Origin: Paenibacillus sp. MZ04-78.2
GTDB taxonomy: Bacteria > Bacillota > Bacilli > Paenibacillales > NBRC-103111
DNA length: 64,000 nt
Direction of reading: 5' to 3'
Assembly (NCBI RefSeq): GCF_024213375.1
Contig: NZ_JANAVJ010000012.1
Coordinates: 19,754 to 83,753, forward strand
The translations under genes were made by a program, and so were the position numbers. Each line of letters opens with the position of its first letter. Within the stretch, counting starts at the first letter, position 1. Below are positions 36,209-47,075 of the stretch, piece by piece. The notes beneath the pieces were generated by a model, which saw nothing but the letters and a program-made list of their open reading frames with translations, did no database searches and was not told the origin of the DNA.

Positions 36209-37279
36209 TCATGTCGTCTTCCGGTGAATGTAATACATAAACACATGCTGCAGAATTACTTTCATGACCGCAAAAAACGGAACCGCCAGTATGAGTCCCG
36301 TGATCCCGGCAATCTCCCCGCCCACAAGCAGCGCGAAAATGATCACAAGCGGATGCATATTAAGCGAACGGCCGACTACTTGAGGCGAGATTACGTTCCC
36401 TTCCAGTATTTGACACGCCGTATTGATGAGTCCGACAAACAGCACCATCTTCCAGGAAATCGTGGACGCCACGATCAGCGCCGGCGCCGCCCCGAGAAAC
36501 GGACCGAGGTAAGGGATAATGTTGAACACCGCAACGACGCTGGCCAGCAGCAGCGCATACGGCATGCCGATCAACCAATATCCGATGTAGGCGAGCAGCC
36601 CGACGATCATACATACGGTAAACTGGCCGCGGATATAGTTGCCGAGCGCCATATCGATATCCATCAGCATGGACACGATTTCTTTTCGGTGCGTTTTCGG
36701 CACGATGGCCAGCGTCGATTTTTCAATCAGTTGAAAATCTTTCAGGATATAGAAGGCGACAAACGGAATGATGAAGAGAAGGAAGACCGTATTGATGGTG
36801 CTGCCGATCCCGTTAATGTATTCCGCAATCGCAAGCGAGATTCCGTTCTCCAGCTTCGAAAGCGACTGCTGTATGCCCATCCGTACGCTGTCCGGGAGAA
36901 AGTTGAGTCCGTTTAAGCCGTTTACAACGCTTTGCGCCTTAAAAGCGACATCCGGCATCTTATCGTTCAATTCTGCGAGCTGCCGCACGAACATCGGAAT
37001 GAGGTTCATCAACACGACGGTGGCCGAAGTAACGAAAACCGCATAAATGAGCAGCACGGCCATCGTTCGCGGCACTTTGCGGGCGCCGAGCAGTGTCACC
37101 ACCGGATTCAGCACGTAAGAAACGATCAGCGCGATCACGAACGGCGTCAAAATTTTTTTCAAAAAATCAAACAAACCCGCAATCATCGGACGGAGCTGCA
37201 GCAGCATGTACAAAATGATCAAACCGAGCAGCGTATAAATCATGCCGACGAGCAGCCGTTGTTTCGGGAACCGGTCCAT
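36209..37279 (-). CDS. AI-2E family transporter (YrrI type)
   Basis: A 356-residue membrane protein of the AI-2E/YdiK/TqsA family (PF01594), corresponding to B. subtilis YrrI by position. It has about eight helices: two at the N-terminus, a large loop (about 90-150), and a C-terminal group with the family signature VFNIIPYLGPFLGAAPALIV (about 245-265). Family members have been assigned autoinducer-2 export or Na+/H+ antiport; which applies here is unknown. The start follows AAAGGGG. Confidence 0.9.
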   Translation of the reverse strand: MDRFPKQRLLVGMIYTLLGLIILYMLLQLRPMIAGLFDFLKKILTPFVIALIVSYVLNPVVTLLGARKVPRTMAVLLIYAVFVTSATVVLMNLIPMFVRQLAELNDKMPDVAFKAQSVVNGLNGLNFLPDSVRMGIQQSLSKLENGISLAIAEYINGIGSTINTVFLLFIIPFVAFYILKDFQLIEKSTLAIVPKTHRKEIVSMLMDIDMALGNYIRGQFTVCMIVGLLAYIGYWLIGMPYALLLASVVAVFNIIPYLGPFLGAAPALIVASTISWKMVLFVGLINTACQILEGNVISPQVVGRSLNMHPLVIIFALLVGGEIAGITGLILAVPFFAVMKVILQHVFMYYIHRKTT

Positions 37280-37368
37280 AGCGCCCCCCTTTTACCTCGA
37301 TCTGACTTCTGACGAAGAGCTTGCCTTTTACAGTATATGTACAAGTCCGGGCTCTTAACCCAGCGAAC

Positions 37369-37421
37369 AAAAAAACCGCTTGCCCCGAGACGCCTGTTCA
37401 AGGCGTCCGGAAAAGCGGTTT
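37369..37421 (-). terminator. Terminator of the cymR-iscS operon
   Basis: On the minus strand AAACCGCTT and AAGCGGTTT enclose an inner GACGCCT/AGGCGTC hairpin and are followed by a T run. Confidence 0.85.
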
Positions 37422-37477
37422 GACTATACAATCGTGCTCGAACCGGAACTCCCCTGTCGAATCTCTGGAGCATCCCG

Positions 37478-37675
37478 TCAGTTGGCATGAAGCTCGGGCA
37501 TTTCCTCTTCAAAAAACAAATCGTCGAGCGAGCTAAGCGTGCCGTCTTCCTCCACTTGGAATACGGACATTTTTTCCCCGTTCACAGTCAGTTCGATAAA
37601 ACAGCCCCAACAGTAAAACTGATGGGAGCCGATCTTTCCAATATCCTTGGAATTGCAATTTGGACAACGTAACAT
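37478..37675 (-). CDS. Small zinc-ribbon protein (YrzR-like)
   Basis: A 65-residue protein beginning MLRCPNCNSKDIGKIG and continuing FYCWGCFIEL: two CxxC pairs of a zinc ribbon. The C-terminal half is acidic (LDDLFFEEEMPELH). I chose ATG 37675 because GGGTGAT precedes it; the longer frame from 37744 would overlap the PRC-barrel gene. It follows that gene by 10 bp, matching the yrrD-yrzR order of B. subtilis. Function unknown; a nucleic-acid or protein contact role is likely. Confidence 0.82.
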   Translation of the reverse strand: MLRCPNCNSKDIGKIGSHQFYCWGCFIELTVNGEKMSVFQVEEDGTLSSLDDLFFEEEMPELHAN

Positions 37676-37685
37676 CGGTATCACC

Positions 37686-38207
37686 CTATTCTTCTTTTGG
37701 TCCGAAGATTTCTTGAAGCGCTTCGCTGGCGTGAACGGGAACAATTAAGGCGTCGTCGCCGACCTTGACCACATCCGGCATCGGAAGCCATCTGCGCCCT
37801 TCCGTTAGATCCGAGATGAAACCTTCGGTCAATTCATAACCTATTACCTTTATGCCCTCATCCGCATCCAAATAAACATCCTCGATCACCCCGAGCTGCT
37901 GCCCGTTGACGGTAATGACCGGGAGTCCCTTCAGCTTGCGTTCGCCAAACAGCAGCGCCCTGCAAGCGGAGCTTGGATTCAGCGGGCGGACGGCTTGTTC
38001 TGCGGCAATCGTAACAGCGTCGTCGCCCATCGCTATCACGTCTTTTTGCTCAATACACGTGGCTTCTGAAAACCAATGCCCCGCTTCGAGCAGCACCGAC
38101 TCGACCTCCCAGCCTTCGTTCAGCAGCAGGTCTTTGGCGCTGCCCACTTGTTTCCCTGTCTCTACGCAAATGACCGGCAATCCGATAACATCGCGCGCTT
38201 TTTTCAA
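37686..38207 (-). CDS. yrrD: PRC-barrel domain protein (YrrD type)
   Basis: A 173-residue protein with two PRC-barrel domains, each beginning with a strand that reads like an instruction to consult a setting: DVIGLPVICVETGKQVGSAK (residues about 5-24) and LKGLPVITVNGQQLGVIEDV (about 93-112). Two-barrel proteins of this type occur next to cysteine desulfurase genes in Bacillales. The function is unknown; PRC barrels bind RNA or protein in other settings. It is 35 bp downstream of the desulfurase gene. Confidence 0.87.
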   Translation of the reverse strand: MKKARDVIGLPVICVETGKQVGSAKDLLLNEGWEVESVLLEAGHWFSEATCIEQKDVIAMGDDAVTIAAEQAVRPLNPSSACRALLFGERKLKGLPVITVNGQQLGVIEDVYLDADEGIKVIGYELTEGFISDLTEGRRWLPMPDVVKVGDDALIVPVHASEALQEIFGPKEE

Positions 38208-38242
38208 CGAGCTTCTCTCCCAGCCGGCAAATCGAAATTTGC

Positions 38243-39394
38243 CTATCCTTTAGTACGTAAGCGGCTGATAATGGTTTCAACGGCCGTGGCGGCAGCAGCC
38301 ATTTGCCCGGAGTCGTTGCCCGGTCCGAAGCTGAATCGGATGGCCGATTGCGTCACCTCATCCGGCAACCTCATCGCCTTAAGCACATGAGAGATTTCCA
38401 AGGAGCCGGATGTACAAGCCGAGCCGCTTGAAGCCATCACTCCCGCAAGATCCAAATTCATCAGCATCGTCTCGGTGGAAATGCCGGGGAAGCTGACATT
38501 TAAAATGTGCGGAAGCTTCTCTGTGGGATGACCGTTGACGACAAATTGACCGGGGGCCAGACGCCGTTCCAATTCGGTGACCATTTCTTGACGTAGTTTT
38601 TCCATCTTTTGTTGCACTTCATACCTATTTCGGTCAAAAATTTCTACGGCTTTTGCAAAGCCTGCGATGCCGGCCGTATTTTCCGTCGCCGGACGGCGTT
38701 TCCGTTCTTGAGCGCCGCCGTAGAGCAGCGGTATGACGCGAGTGTTTTTGGCTATATATAACGCGCCGACCCCCTTGGGACCGTTCAGTTTATGCGCGGA
38801 AAAACTCATCAAATCTACCGACAGCTCACGAAGATTGATAGGCACGTGAGCCAACGCTTGAACGGCGTCGACATGAAAACAAATGCCGCGCTCCCTGGCA
38901 AATCGTCCGATCGCTTCGACCGGCTGGAGCGTACCGACTTCGTTGTTGCCGTACATGACGCTGATCAGGATCGTATCCGGCCGAATGGCCGCTTCCACAT
39001 CGTTCGGCGAAACTTGACCGAATCGGTCCACAGGCACATAAGTCACTTCGTATCCAAGCTGTTCCAATCGTTCACAAGCATGAAGAACGGCATGATGTTC
39101 GATCTGTGTCGTTATGATATGCCGGCCGCGTTCCCGGTACGCCTCAGCCGCACCGAATAGCGCCATGTTGTCGCTTTCCGTTCCGCTCCCTGTGAAAACG
39201 AGTTCGGACGGCGCGCAGCCGACAAAAGCGGAGATCCGGTCCCGGGCGGCGCTAAGCGCCATTCTGGCTTCCCGACCGGCTTGATGCGTACTTGAGGGGT
39301 TCCCGTACGCCCCGGTCCAATAAGGAAGCATCGTTTCCACGACTTCGGGAAGTACGGGCGTTGTGGCGGCGTGATCTAAATAAATGAGCTCCAA
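38243..39394 (-). CDS. iscS: Cysteine desulfurase (IscS/YrvO type)
   Basis: A 383-residue PLP enzyme that moves sulfur from cysteine to a carrier cysteine. It starts ELIYLDHAATTPV, has the PLP Lys in SFSAHKLNGPKGVG (about residue 200), the His in TTQIEHHAVLHACERL (about 100) and the active-site Cys in GSACTSGSLEISH (about 325). In B. subtilis YrvO partners with MnmA for tRNA 2-thiolation; here mnmA lies only about 0.65 kb from this gene. I favour a TTG start at 39394 (after TGGTGA); GTG codons at 39406 and 39403 lie within or before that site. It follows cymR by about 40 bp. Confidence 0.94.
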   Translation of the reverse strand: MELIYLDHAATTPVLPEVVETMLPYWTGAYGNPSSTHQAGREARMALSAARDRISAFVGCAPSELVFTGSGTESDNMALFGAAEAYRERGRHIITTQIEHHAVLHACERLEQLGYEVTYVPVDRFGQVSPNDVEAAIRPDTILISVMYGNNEVGTLQPVEAIGRFARERGICFHVDAVQALAHVPINLRELSVDLMSFSAHKLNGPKGVGALYIAKNTRVIPLLYGGAQERKRRPATENTAGIAGFAKAVEIFDRNRYEVQQKMEKLRQEMVTELERRLAPGQFVVNGHPTEKLPHILNVSFPGISTETMLMNLDLAGVMASSGSACTSGSLEISHVLKAMRLPDEVTQSAIRFSFGPGNDSGQMAAAATAVETIISRLRTKG

Positions 39395-39436
39395 AGCTTT
39401 CACCACATCTGTTAGGAGGATTATTTCAAAAGCGGT

Positions 39437-39859
39437 CTAAATGTAAAACATGTAGCTGTCATTCTGACTTCCTTCGTCTTTATAAGAAATCAAATCGTGC
39501 AGCGTCGTCGAATCAAGCACCTGCGCAATTCCGTCACGGATCCGAATCCAGAGCTGGCGTTTAGCCGGATCGTCTTCTTCCGTGAAGTCCACCGGGCTGA
39601 TCGGACCTTCCAGCACCCGAATCACATCACCGGAGGTAATGTCTTCGGGCGATTTGGACAAAATATATCCGCCGTATGCGCCGCGGATGCTTTTAACGAG
39701 ACCTGCATTACGCAGCGGAGCAACCAATTGCTCCAAATAATGCTCGGAAAGCTGATGTTTTTCTGCGATGCTTTTCAGTGAGGTGGGGCCTTCTCCGAAC
39801 TTCGTCGCGAGCTCCATCATGATCGTGAGTCCGTAGCGGCCTTTGGTGGAAATCTTCAA
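39437..39859 (-). CDS. cymR: Rrf2 family regulator CymR
   Basis: A 140-residue Rrf2-type repressor with an N-terminal winged helix (STKGRYGLTIMMELATKFGE, KSIAEKHQLSEHYLEQLVAP) and no cluster-binding cysteine triad. In B. subtilis CymR, with CysK, represses cysteine and sulfur uptake genes. Size, sequence and position before iscS support CymR over IscR or NsrR. It starts with TTG at 39859, preceded by GAGGTG. It is transcribed away from mnmA; in B. subtilis the three genes run in the same direction. Confidence 0.92.
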   Translation of the reverse strand: MKISTKGRYGLTIMMELATKFGEGPTSLKSIAEKHQLSEHYLEQLVAPLRNAGLVKSIRGAYGGYILSKSPEDITSGDVIRVLEGPISPVDFTEEDDPAKRQLWIRIRDGIAQVLDSTTLHDLISYKDEGSQNDSYMFYI

Positions 39860-39981
39860 CTTGTAGCACCTCGTTTACATTTCATACATTTTTATATCGT
39901 TTCTATGGTAACATAAAACCTTGTATTTTGGGAGAAAAACCGTGGCATATTCATGAAAAATTTTATTCTTTCTTCATTTGA

Positions 39982-41124
<1,143 letters not shown>

Positions 41125-41143
41125 GTCTGCATATATGTGTAAC

Positions 41144-41184
41144 AAAGGGGAGCTTTCCGGTGTAAACCGGGGCTCCCTTTTAAA
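41144..41184 (+). terminator. Terminator of mnmA
   Basis: AAAGGGGAGC and GGCTCCCTTTT with an inner CCGG/CCGG stem, followed by T and A residues. Confidence 0.8.
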
Positions 41185-41305
41185 AATCAGTAACTTCAAT
41201 TTAATCGGACTTCCAAAATTGGATAGCCACGACTATTCCAGGCCTAAACGGACTTATTTCCCCGGAAATGTTCCATCCTGACCTATACCATATAACCCTG
41301 CGGCT

Positions 41306-42559
41306 TCACTCCGTCGCAGGCTTGTTATATTTCGCGAAAATTTTTGCTTCCACTCCGCTATTTTGCGGCTGATAAAATCGCTTGCCTTTCACTTCCGGAG
41401 GAAGGTATTCGTTCCGGGCGTTCGGATGATCGATAGGGTTCGAATAAGTTCTTGTACCGTCGCGGACATCTGCGGGGACCTCGTAAGCTTTCGTCTGCTT
41501 GACGTAGTCGAGCGCTCCGTTGATTGCTTTATAGACCGCATTGCTTTTCGGACTCTCGCAAATGAACACGACGGCTTCGGCGATAGCCATTCGTGCTTCC
41601 GGCATACCGACAAACTCGACGGCATCTTTGGCCGCCAATGCGATTTGCAGCGCGGTCGGATTGGCCATGCCCACATCTTCCGTCGCATGAACGACGATTC
41701 TGCGGCAGATGTATAGCGGGTCCACACCCGAATACAGCATGCGCGCCAGCCAATAAATGGCCGCATCCGTCTGGCCGCCGCGGAGCGACTTGCAAAAGGC
41801 GGATGTCATGTCGTAAAAATCGGTATGGGTTATCGCATTGATCCGGGACTCGAACGATTCCTGAATCGTCTGCAGCTCGATCGTTTGTGAATCATGCAGC
41901 GAATAGGCGGCCGTTTCCAAGGCGATCAAGGCATTTCTTACATCACCATTGCAGACATCGCATAAATAATCCATTGCTTCCTGTGTAATCCGATACTCCC
42001 CGCTCAGCCCTCTCTCGGAGTCTGCCAATGCCTGACGCAAAATTTGCTCCAGATCGTCCTTTTGCAGCGCTTCAAGCCGGTACACACGGCAGCGGCTGAC
42101 AAGAGGAGGTATAATATCGTGTGCGATGCTTTCCGTCGTCGCGCCGATCAAGATAATGGTTCCGTCTTCGACGATTGGCAGCAGCGACTCCTGCACATTG
42201 CTTTTGAGCGCGTGGATTTCATCCAAGAACAGAATCGTCCGCTGATTGTACAGCTTCAGATTGTCTTTCGCTTTTCGGGCGACTTCCCGCAGATCCGAGA
42301 CTGAAAGCGAGACGCCGTTCAATTTCTCAAAATGCGAGCTCGTCATTCCGCTGATAATCGTGGCAAGCGTCGTTTTGCCGCTGGAAGGCGGGCCTTGCAA
42401 AATCATGGAGCCGATCTTGTCCGTTTCGATGAGCCGGCGCAGCACCTTGCCTTCGCCGAGCAAATGCTTCTGTCCGAAAAATTGCTCCAGATTTTGCGGG
42501 CGCATTCTTTCCGCCAGCGGCTTATATTCGTTCGTCCGGTTAAAATCGAATAAGTCCAT
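41306..42559 (-). CDS. rarA: Replication-associated recombination protein RarA
   Basis: A 417-residue AAA+ ATPase (MgsA/YrvN) that acts at stalled replication forks. Walker A is GPPSSGKTTLA (about residues 40-50), Walker B FLDEIHALKS (near 100), the sensor region IGATTES, and the C-terminal tetramerisation part runs to the end (GKRFYQPQNSG). Start: ATG 42559 (MDLFDFNRTNEY) after GGAG; the frame extends 12 codons further without support. The order hisS-aspS-tcdA-rarA matches B. subtilis. Confidence 0.95.
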   Translation of the reverse strand: MDLFDFNRTNEYKPLAERMRPQNLEQFFGQKHLLGEGKVLRRLIETDKIGSMILQGPPSSGKTTLATIISGMTSSHFEKLNGVSLSVSDLREVARKAKDNLKLYNQRTILFLDEIHALKSNVQESLLPIVEDGTIILIGATTESIAHDIIPPLVSRCRVYRLEALQKDDLEQILRQALADSERGLSGEYRITQEAMDYLCDVCNGDVRNALIALETAAYSLHDSQTIELQTIQESFESRINAITHTDFYDMTSAFCKSLRGGQTDAAIYWLARMLYSGVDPLYICRRIVVHATEDVGMANPTALQIALAAKDAVEFVGMPEARMAIAEAVVFICESPKSNAVYKAINGALDYVKQTKAYEVPADVRDGTRTYSNPIDHPNARNEYLPPEVKGKRFYQPQNSGVEAKIFAKYNKPATE

Positions 42560-42592
42560 GGTTTTCTCCAACCGCCAATCCCTGTGTATTCG

Positions 42593-42656
42593 CAAAAAAA
42601 AGCATAGGCCCTTGACGCCGCATATGTGCTGCGAACGTGTGACCCATGCTTTTTAT
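42593..42656 (-). terminator. Terminator between tcdA and rarA
   Basis: On the minus strand AAAAGCATGGG and CCTATGCTTTT surround an inner CGCAGCACATATGCGGCG palindrome and are followed by a T run, so rarA must have its own promoter or depend on read-through. Confidence 0.8.
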
Positions 42657-42754
42657 TATAAAAGCACTTTGGACAATTTACAAAGCCGGACATCCGATGC
42701 TTGATCGGGGCTGCGCTTCACAAGGATGCTTTTTATGCCGAATCGCTGATTCTG

Positions 42755-43507
42755 CTACTTCAGTCCGGCCTTAGCCAATAGGTCGCGGACAGCGACGCTG
42801 ACCATGATCAGCCCGGCGACCGGCGGAACGAACGCATTGCTAGCGGGCGGCTGCTGCGCTTTACGAATCTCGGGCGCATTCTCCGGCACGATCTGCTGCG
42901 TGACGTCTACCCGCGGCTTGAGCGGCTCCTCCGTTGAAAAAACGACTTTGACGCCCTTCTTAATGCCTTCCTTCCGCAGCTTGTGACGAATTACCCGCGC
43001 CATCGGATCGACGCTCGTCTTGGAAATATCCGCCACCTGAAACCGGGTCGGGTCCATCTTATTCGCGGCGCCCATACTGGAAATGAGCGAAATCTTGCGC
43101 TGCAGGCATTGCTTGATCAGATGAATTTTGTAGCTGATCGTATCCGAAGCGTCCAATACATAGTCCAACGGATATTGGAACAACTGCTCATACGTTTCTT
43201 CGGTATAAAACATGCGTAAGGCGACGGCATCGCATTCCGGGTTGATTTGCAGGATACGATCTCGCATCAGCTCCGCCTTCGGCTGGCCGACCGTCGTCAC
43301 CAAAGCATGAATTTGCCGATTTACATTCGTAATATCGACGACATCCTTGTCGATCATGATGATCCGACCGACGCCGGTGCGGGCCAACGCTTCGGCGGCG
43401 ATCGAACCGACGCCGCCGATGCCAAGAACCGCCACCGTACTATTTTTCATTACCTCAAGCCCTTCCGGGCCGATCGCCAGCTCCGTACGGGAAAATTGAT
43501 GCAGCAT
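42755..43507 (-). CDS. tcdA: tRNA threonylcarbamoyladenosine dehydratase TcdA
   Basis: A 250-residue E1-like/ThiF-fold enzyme (YrvM, CsdL in E. coli) that cyclises t6A37 of tRNAs to ct6A using ATP. The adenylate-binding GIGGVGSIAAEALARTGVG is at about residues 30-48, DKDVVDITNVNRQ follows at 52-64, and DASDTISYKIHLIKQC contains the conserved Asp. It is 32 bp downstream of aspS and shares its transcript. Confidence 0.93.
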   Translation of the reverse strand: MLHQFSRTELAIGPEGLEVMKNSTVAVLGIGGVGSIAAEALARTGVGRIIMIDKDVVDITNVNRQIHALVTTVGQPKAELMRDRILQINPECDAVALRMFYTEETYEQLFQYPLDYVLDASDTISYKIHLIKQCLQRKISLISSMGAANKMDPTRFQVADISKTSVDPMARVIRHKLRKEGIKKGVKVVFSTEEPLKPRVDVTQQIVPENAPEIRKAQQPPASNAFVPPVAGLIMVSVAVRDLLAKAGLK

Positions 43508-43539
43508 GGCTTACTGTCCACACTCCTCTTATTCGGGTG

Positions 43540-45327
43540 TTAAGCTTTGGCGGAAGGCTGCTTGAGCGCCAAACGAATGGACAGATCCTCAAGCTGCTTG
43601 GCATCCACAGGACCCGGAGCTCCGGTCAACAGGTCCGTTGCGCTGGCCGTTTTCGGGAAGGCAATCGTTTCGCGCAGGTTGGTACGGCCGGTAATCAGCA
43701 TCACGAGCCGGTCGAAACCGAAAGCAATGCCCCCGTGAGGCGGCGTACCGTATTCGAAAGCCTCCAGCAGGTAGCCGAACTTCTCCTGCGCTTCTTCCTT
43801 GGAAAGACCAAGCGTAGCGAACATTTTCTCTTGCACTTCACGCTGATAAATCCGCATGGAGCCGCCGCCGACTTCATAGCCGTTCAGCACAAGGTCGTAG
43901 GCCTGCGCGCGGATTTGGCCCGGGTCGGTGTCGAAGTAATGCATGTCTTCTTCCTTCGGGCGGGTAAACGGATGATGCTCCGCCACATAGCGCTTCGCTT
44001 CTTCGTCATAGCTAAGCAGCGGGAAGTCCACTACCCACGCGAACTTGAATTTGCTGTCGTCGATCAGGCCCAACTGACGGCCGATTTTCAATCGAAGGTT
44101 GCCGAGCACGTCGGCAACGACCTTCTTCGTATCGGCGGAGAACAGCAGCAGGTCGCCTTCTTCGGCTTGCAGACGCTGCTTGAGCTGCTCCAGCTCCTGC
44201 TCGTTGAAAAATTTCACGATCGGCCCTTTCAGCTCGCCGTCTTTATACGTCATCCACGCAAGCCCTTTGGCCCCGTAGCGTGCGGCGAATACGCCGAGAT
44301 CGTCGATTTCCTTGCGGCTCCAGGCGGCGCAGCCTTTGGCATTGAGCGCCTTCACCTGGCCGCCCTTTTTAATGACGTTCGCAAATACTTGGACGCCCGA
44401 TTCGGCGACAATGTCTGACACGTCCTGCAGCTCCAGACCAAAACGAAGATCCGGCTTGTCGGAGCCGTATTTGCCCATCGCATCCGCGTAGGTGATGCGT
44501 TGGAAAGGCGTTTCGATGTCGGCGCTGGCCGTTTCTTTAAACAAGCGTACGACGAGGTTCTCCATCATGCCGAGCAGTTGATCCTGCGACAGGAACGACG
44601 TCTCGATGTCCACCTGTGTAAATTCCGGTTGGCGGTCGGCGCGCAAATCTTCGTCGCGGAAGCAGCGGGCGATTTGGTAATAGCGCTCCATGCCGCTTAC
44701 CATCAGCAGCTGCTTGAAAATTTGCGGCGACTGCGGCAGCGCGAAAAACTCGCCCGGATGGACACGGCTTGGCACCAAGTAATCGCGTGCGCCTTCCGGC
44801 GTACTGTTGATCAAAATCGGCGTTTCCACCTCGATAAAACCGTTCTCGTCCAAATAATCGCGGAATATTTTGGCGGCTTTGGCCCGCAGCATCAACGTAC
44901 GCTGCATTTCCGGACGGCGCAGGTCGAGATAGCGGTGCTTGAGACGAAGCGATTCGTCGATCTCGATCCCGTCTTCGATGAAGAACGGCGGATTTTTCGC
45001 GGCATTCAAGATTTCGATCTCCTTGATGCGAACTTCGATCTCCCCAGTCGGAAGGTTCGGGTTGACAGTCTCCGCATCCCGCTCAACAACTTCGCCGCGT
45101 ACCGCGAGCACGTATTCGTTACGCGCCCGGTCGGCTACCGCAAGCGCTTCGCCGGAAAAAGCCGGATTAAATACGATTTGCACGATCCCGCTCCGGTCGC
45201 GCAGATCGATGAACAATACCCCGCCCAAGTCGCGGCGGCGCTGCACCCAACCGTTCAGCGTAACCGTCTCTCCTACATTTGCTTTGCTCAAAGTACCGCA
45301 ATGCTGCGTTTTTAACATCGTCGTCAT
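43540..45327 (-). CDS. aspS: Aspartyl-tRNA synthetase
   Basis: A 595-residue class IIb synthetase of the bacterial AspRS type: N-terminal OB-fold anticodon domain ([20 protein letters not shown]), catalytic motif 2 ([18 protein letters not shown]), a GAD insertion domain (about residues 300-420) and motif 3 ([13 protein letters not shown]). Whether it charges tRNA-Asn as well cannot be decided here. I chose ATG 45327 because GGAGGT lies ten bases upstream; the longer frame from 45390 overlaps hisS. It follows hisS by 25 bp. Confidence 0.97.
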   Translation of the reverse strand: MTTMLKTQHCGTLSKANVGETVTLNGWVQRRRDLGGVLFIDLRDRSGIVQIVFNPAFSGEALAVADRARNEYVLAVRGEVVERDAETVNPNLPTGEIEVRIKEIEILNAAKNPPFFIEDGIEIDESLRLKHRYLDLRRPEMQRTLMLRAKAAKIFRDYLDENGFIEVETPILINSTPEGARDYLVPSRVHPGEFFALPQSPQIFKQLLMVSGMERYYQIARCFRDEDLRADRQPEFTQVDIETSFLSQDQLLGMMENLVVRLFKETASADIETPFQRITYADAMGKYGSDKPDLRFGLELQDVSDIVAESGVQVFANVIKKGGQVKALNAKGCAAWSRKEIDDLGVFAARYGAKGLAWMTYKDGELKGPIVKFFNEQELEQLKQRLQAEEGDLLLFSADTKKVVADVLGNLRLKIGRQLGLIDDSKFKFAWVVDFPLLSYDEEAKRYVAEHHPFTRPKEEDMHYFDTDPGQIRAQAYDLVLNGYEVGGGSMRIYQREVQEKMFATLGLSKEEAQEKFGYLLEAFEYGTPPHGGIAFGFDRLVMLITGRTNLRETIAFPKTASATDLLTGAPGPVDAKQLEDLSIRLALKQPSAKA

Positions 45328-45352
45328 GGTGTTTGTTACCTCCGTTTTATCG

Positions 45353-46615
45353 TTAAACTTGCCCAGCCCGCTCGCGCAGCGTTTGCACAAGATCGGCGAG
45401 AAGCAGCGTTTCTTGTTCGCCGGTAGCCATCGTTTTCAAGGTAATCTCGCCCTTTGCGAGCTCATCCTCGCCAAGAATGGCGACATAAGCTGCGTTGTAC
45501 CGGTCGGCCGATTTCATTTTCGCTTTGATTTTGCGGCCTAAGTAGTCTTTTTCCGCCGACAGTCCTGCCAGACGAACATTTTGCAGCAGCTTCACACACT
45601 CGCGCTCTGCGGCTTCGCCAAGGCCGATCAGGTATACATCTAACGGTTTAGCCGCCGGAATATCGACTCCCTGCGCCTGCAGCACAAGCAGAATACGCTC
45701 CATCCCGAGTCCGAAGCCGACGCCCGGCTGGTCAGTTCCGCCGATTTGTCCGACAAGGCCGTTATAGCGTCCGCCCCCACCGATCGTATCGATCGCGCCG
45801 ATTCCGGCCGCTTTGTACTCGAACGCGGTGTGCGTATAGTAGTCCAGCCCCCGAACCAGGCGCGGATTGATGCTGAACGGAATCTCCATTGCAGCCAAAT
45901 ACTCCTGCACCGCTTGGAAGTGCGTCTGACATTCCTCGTCCAAGTATTCGAGAATGGTCGGTGCGCCTTCGCCGTATTTCTGATCGACCTTACAGTCGAG
46001 AATCCTCATCGGATTGCGGTCGTAACGCGATTGACAGTCCTTGCACAGCTTATCCTTCACTGGAGCGAAGAACTGCTGAATTTTCTCGCGGTACACAGCC
46101 CGTACAGCCGGGTTGCCGACGGAGTTGATTTCTACCGTGACGTCTTTTAACCCGAGCTCTTTATAGAACGTATAGCCCAGCGCAATGACTTCCGCATCAA
46201 GGCTCGGGTCCACCGAACCGAACGCTTCGATGCCGAATTGGTGAAACTGGCGGTAGCGGCCGGCCTGCGGCTGCTCGTAGCGGAACATCGGGCCGATATA
46301 ATAAAGCTTGCTGACATCCGGCTCGCCGTACAGCTTGTTCTCCACATAAGAACGAACGACCCCGGCCGTTCCTTCCGGGCGAAGCGAAATGCTGCGATCC
46401 CCTTTGTCGAGGAAGGTGTACATTTCCTTCTCGACGATGTCCGTCGTCTCTCCTACGCCGCGCTGGAACAGCTCTGTGTGCTCGAACATCGGCGTACGGA
46501 TCTCGCCAAAATTGAAACGCTGACACAACTCCCGGGCCTTCGCCTCAATATAGTGCCATTTCTCGATTTCGCCGGGCAGCAGGTCCTGCGTGCCCTTCGG
46601 TTTTTGGATGCTCAT
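45353..46615 (-). CDS. hisS: Histidyl-tRNA synthetase
   Basis: A 420-residue class II synthetase. It starts [16 protein letters not shown], has motif 2 ([18 protein letters not shown]), the histidine-specific [14 protein letters not shown] and motif 3 ([15 protein letters not shown]), then an alpha/beta anticodon-binding domain. It is the first gene of hisS-aspS-tcdA, expressed from a T-box leader. The ribosome site AAAGGAG precedes the start. Confidence 0.97.
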   Translation of the reverse strand: MSIQKPKGTQDLLPGEIEKWHYIEAKARELCQRFNFGEIRTPMFEHTELFQRGVGETTDIVEKEMYTFLDKGDRSISLRPEGTAGVVRSYVENKLYGEPDVSKLYYIGPMFRYEQPQAGRYRQFHQFGIEAFGSVDPSLDAEVIALGYTFYKELGLKDVTVEINSVGNPAVRAVYREKIQQFFAPVKDKLCKDCQSRYDRNPMRILDCKVDQKYGEGAPTILEYLDEECQTHFQAVQEYLAAMEIPFSINPRLVRGLDYYTHTAFEYKAAGIGAIDTIGGGGRYNGLVGQIGGTDQPGVGFGLGMERILLVLQAQGVDIPAAKPLDVYLIGLGEAAERECVKLLQNVRLAGLSAEKDYLGRKIKAKMKSADRYNAAYVAILGEDELAKGEITLKTMATGEQETLLLADLVQTLRERAGQV

Positions 46616-46650
46616 CTAAGCCCAGACTCCTTTCTGTCGCGTTTCAGCAC

Positions 46651-47003
46651 AAAAAATAAAAAACTCCCGCCCCTGAACAAATTCAGGGACGAGAGATTGT
46701 ACTTGCCCAAAGTCTCCCGCGGTACCACCCACGATTCGAACGAGCTTGCATTGCCGGGTCCGGCTTAAGCAAAACAACTCGCTCACACTCTTCAAGCGGG
46801 TAACGTCCGCCTGCCGCAAACAACTACTATCCGGCACTGGCTATGAACGCCTTCGTCTGGCCGGGGTTCCCCGTTCGTCCTCCGGGAGGTCTGTTCGTTC
46901 GATTCGCATAAGGAAGCTTGCAGCCTGGGCTTCCCTCTCTGGATACGCAAGGTTCGAATTACTTTGTCCCATCAATGGATCTACAAGATATGACATGGAA
47001 TTA
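46651..47003 (-). promoter_or_regulatory. T-box leader of the hisS-aspS operon
   Basis: The minus strand contains GGGTGGTACCGCGGG (plus 46716-46730), then the terminator hairpin CCCTGAA/TTCAGGG extended to CGTC/GGGCGG and a T run (46651-46695). A Stem I region with AGAGAG and the hairpin GGAAGC/GCTTCC lies near 46905-46945. I cannot assign the specifier codon; histidine or aspartate is expected. It explains most of the 460-bp gap. Confidence 0.92.
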
Positions 47004-47009
47004 GAATTT

Positions 47010-47038
47010 ATTCTACCCGCGAAGGTTTTCAAAGTCAA
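47010..47038 (-). promoter_or_regulatory. Sigma-A promoter of the hisS T-box transcript
   Basis: Minus-strand TTGACT (47033-47038), 17 bases, TAGAAT (47010-47015). Confidence 0.85.
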
Positions 47039-47075
47039 GAAAAAACATGCGCTTGCTTGCAAATTTTCATTCGGA

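Noticed and set aside
35902-36246. 114-codon minus-strand ORF upstream of the ArsB/NhaD gene
   Set aside because: It spans the structured RNA and terminator and overlaps the transporter start; the RNA structure explains the sequence better.
37240-37536. Short ORFs on both strands between the AI-2E and zinc-ribbon genes
   Set aside because: They cross the terminator at 37369-37421 and show no ribosome sites or family resemblance.
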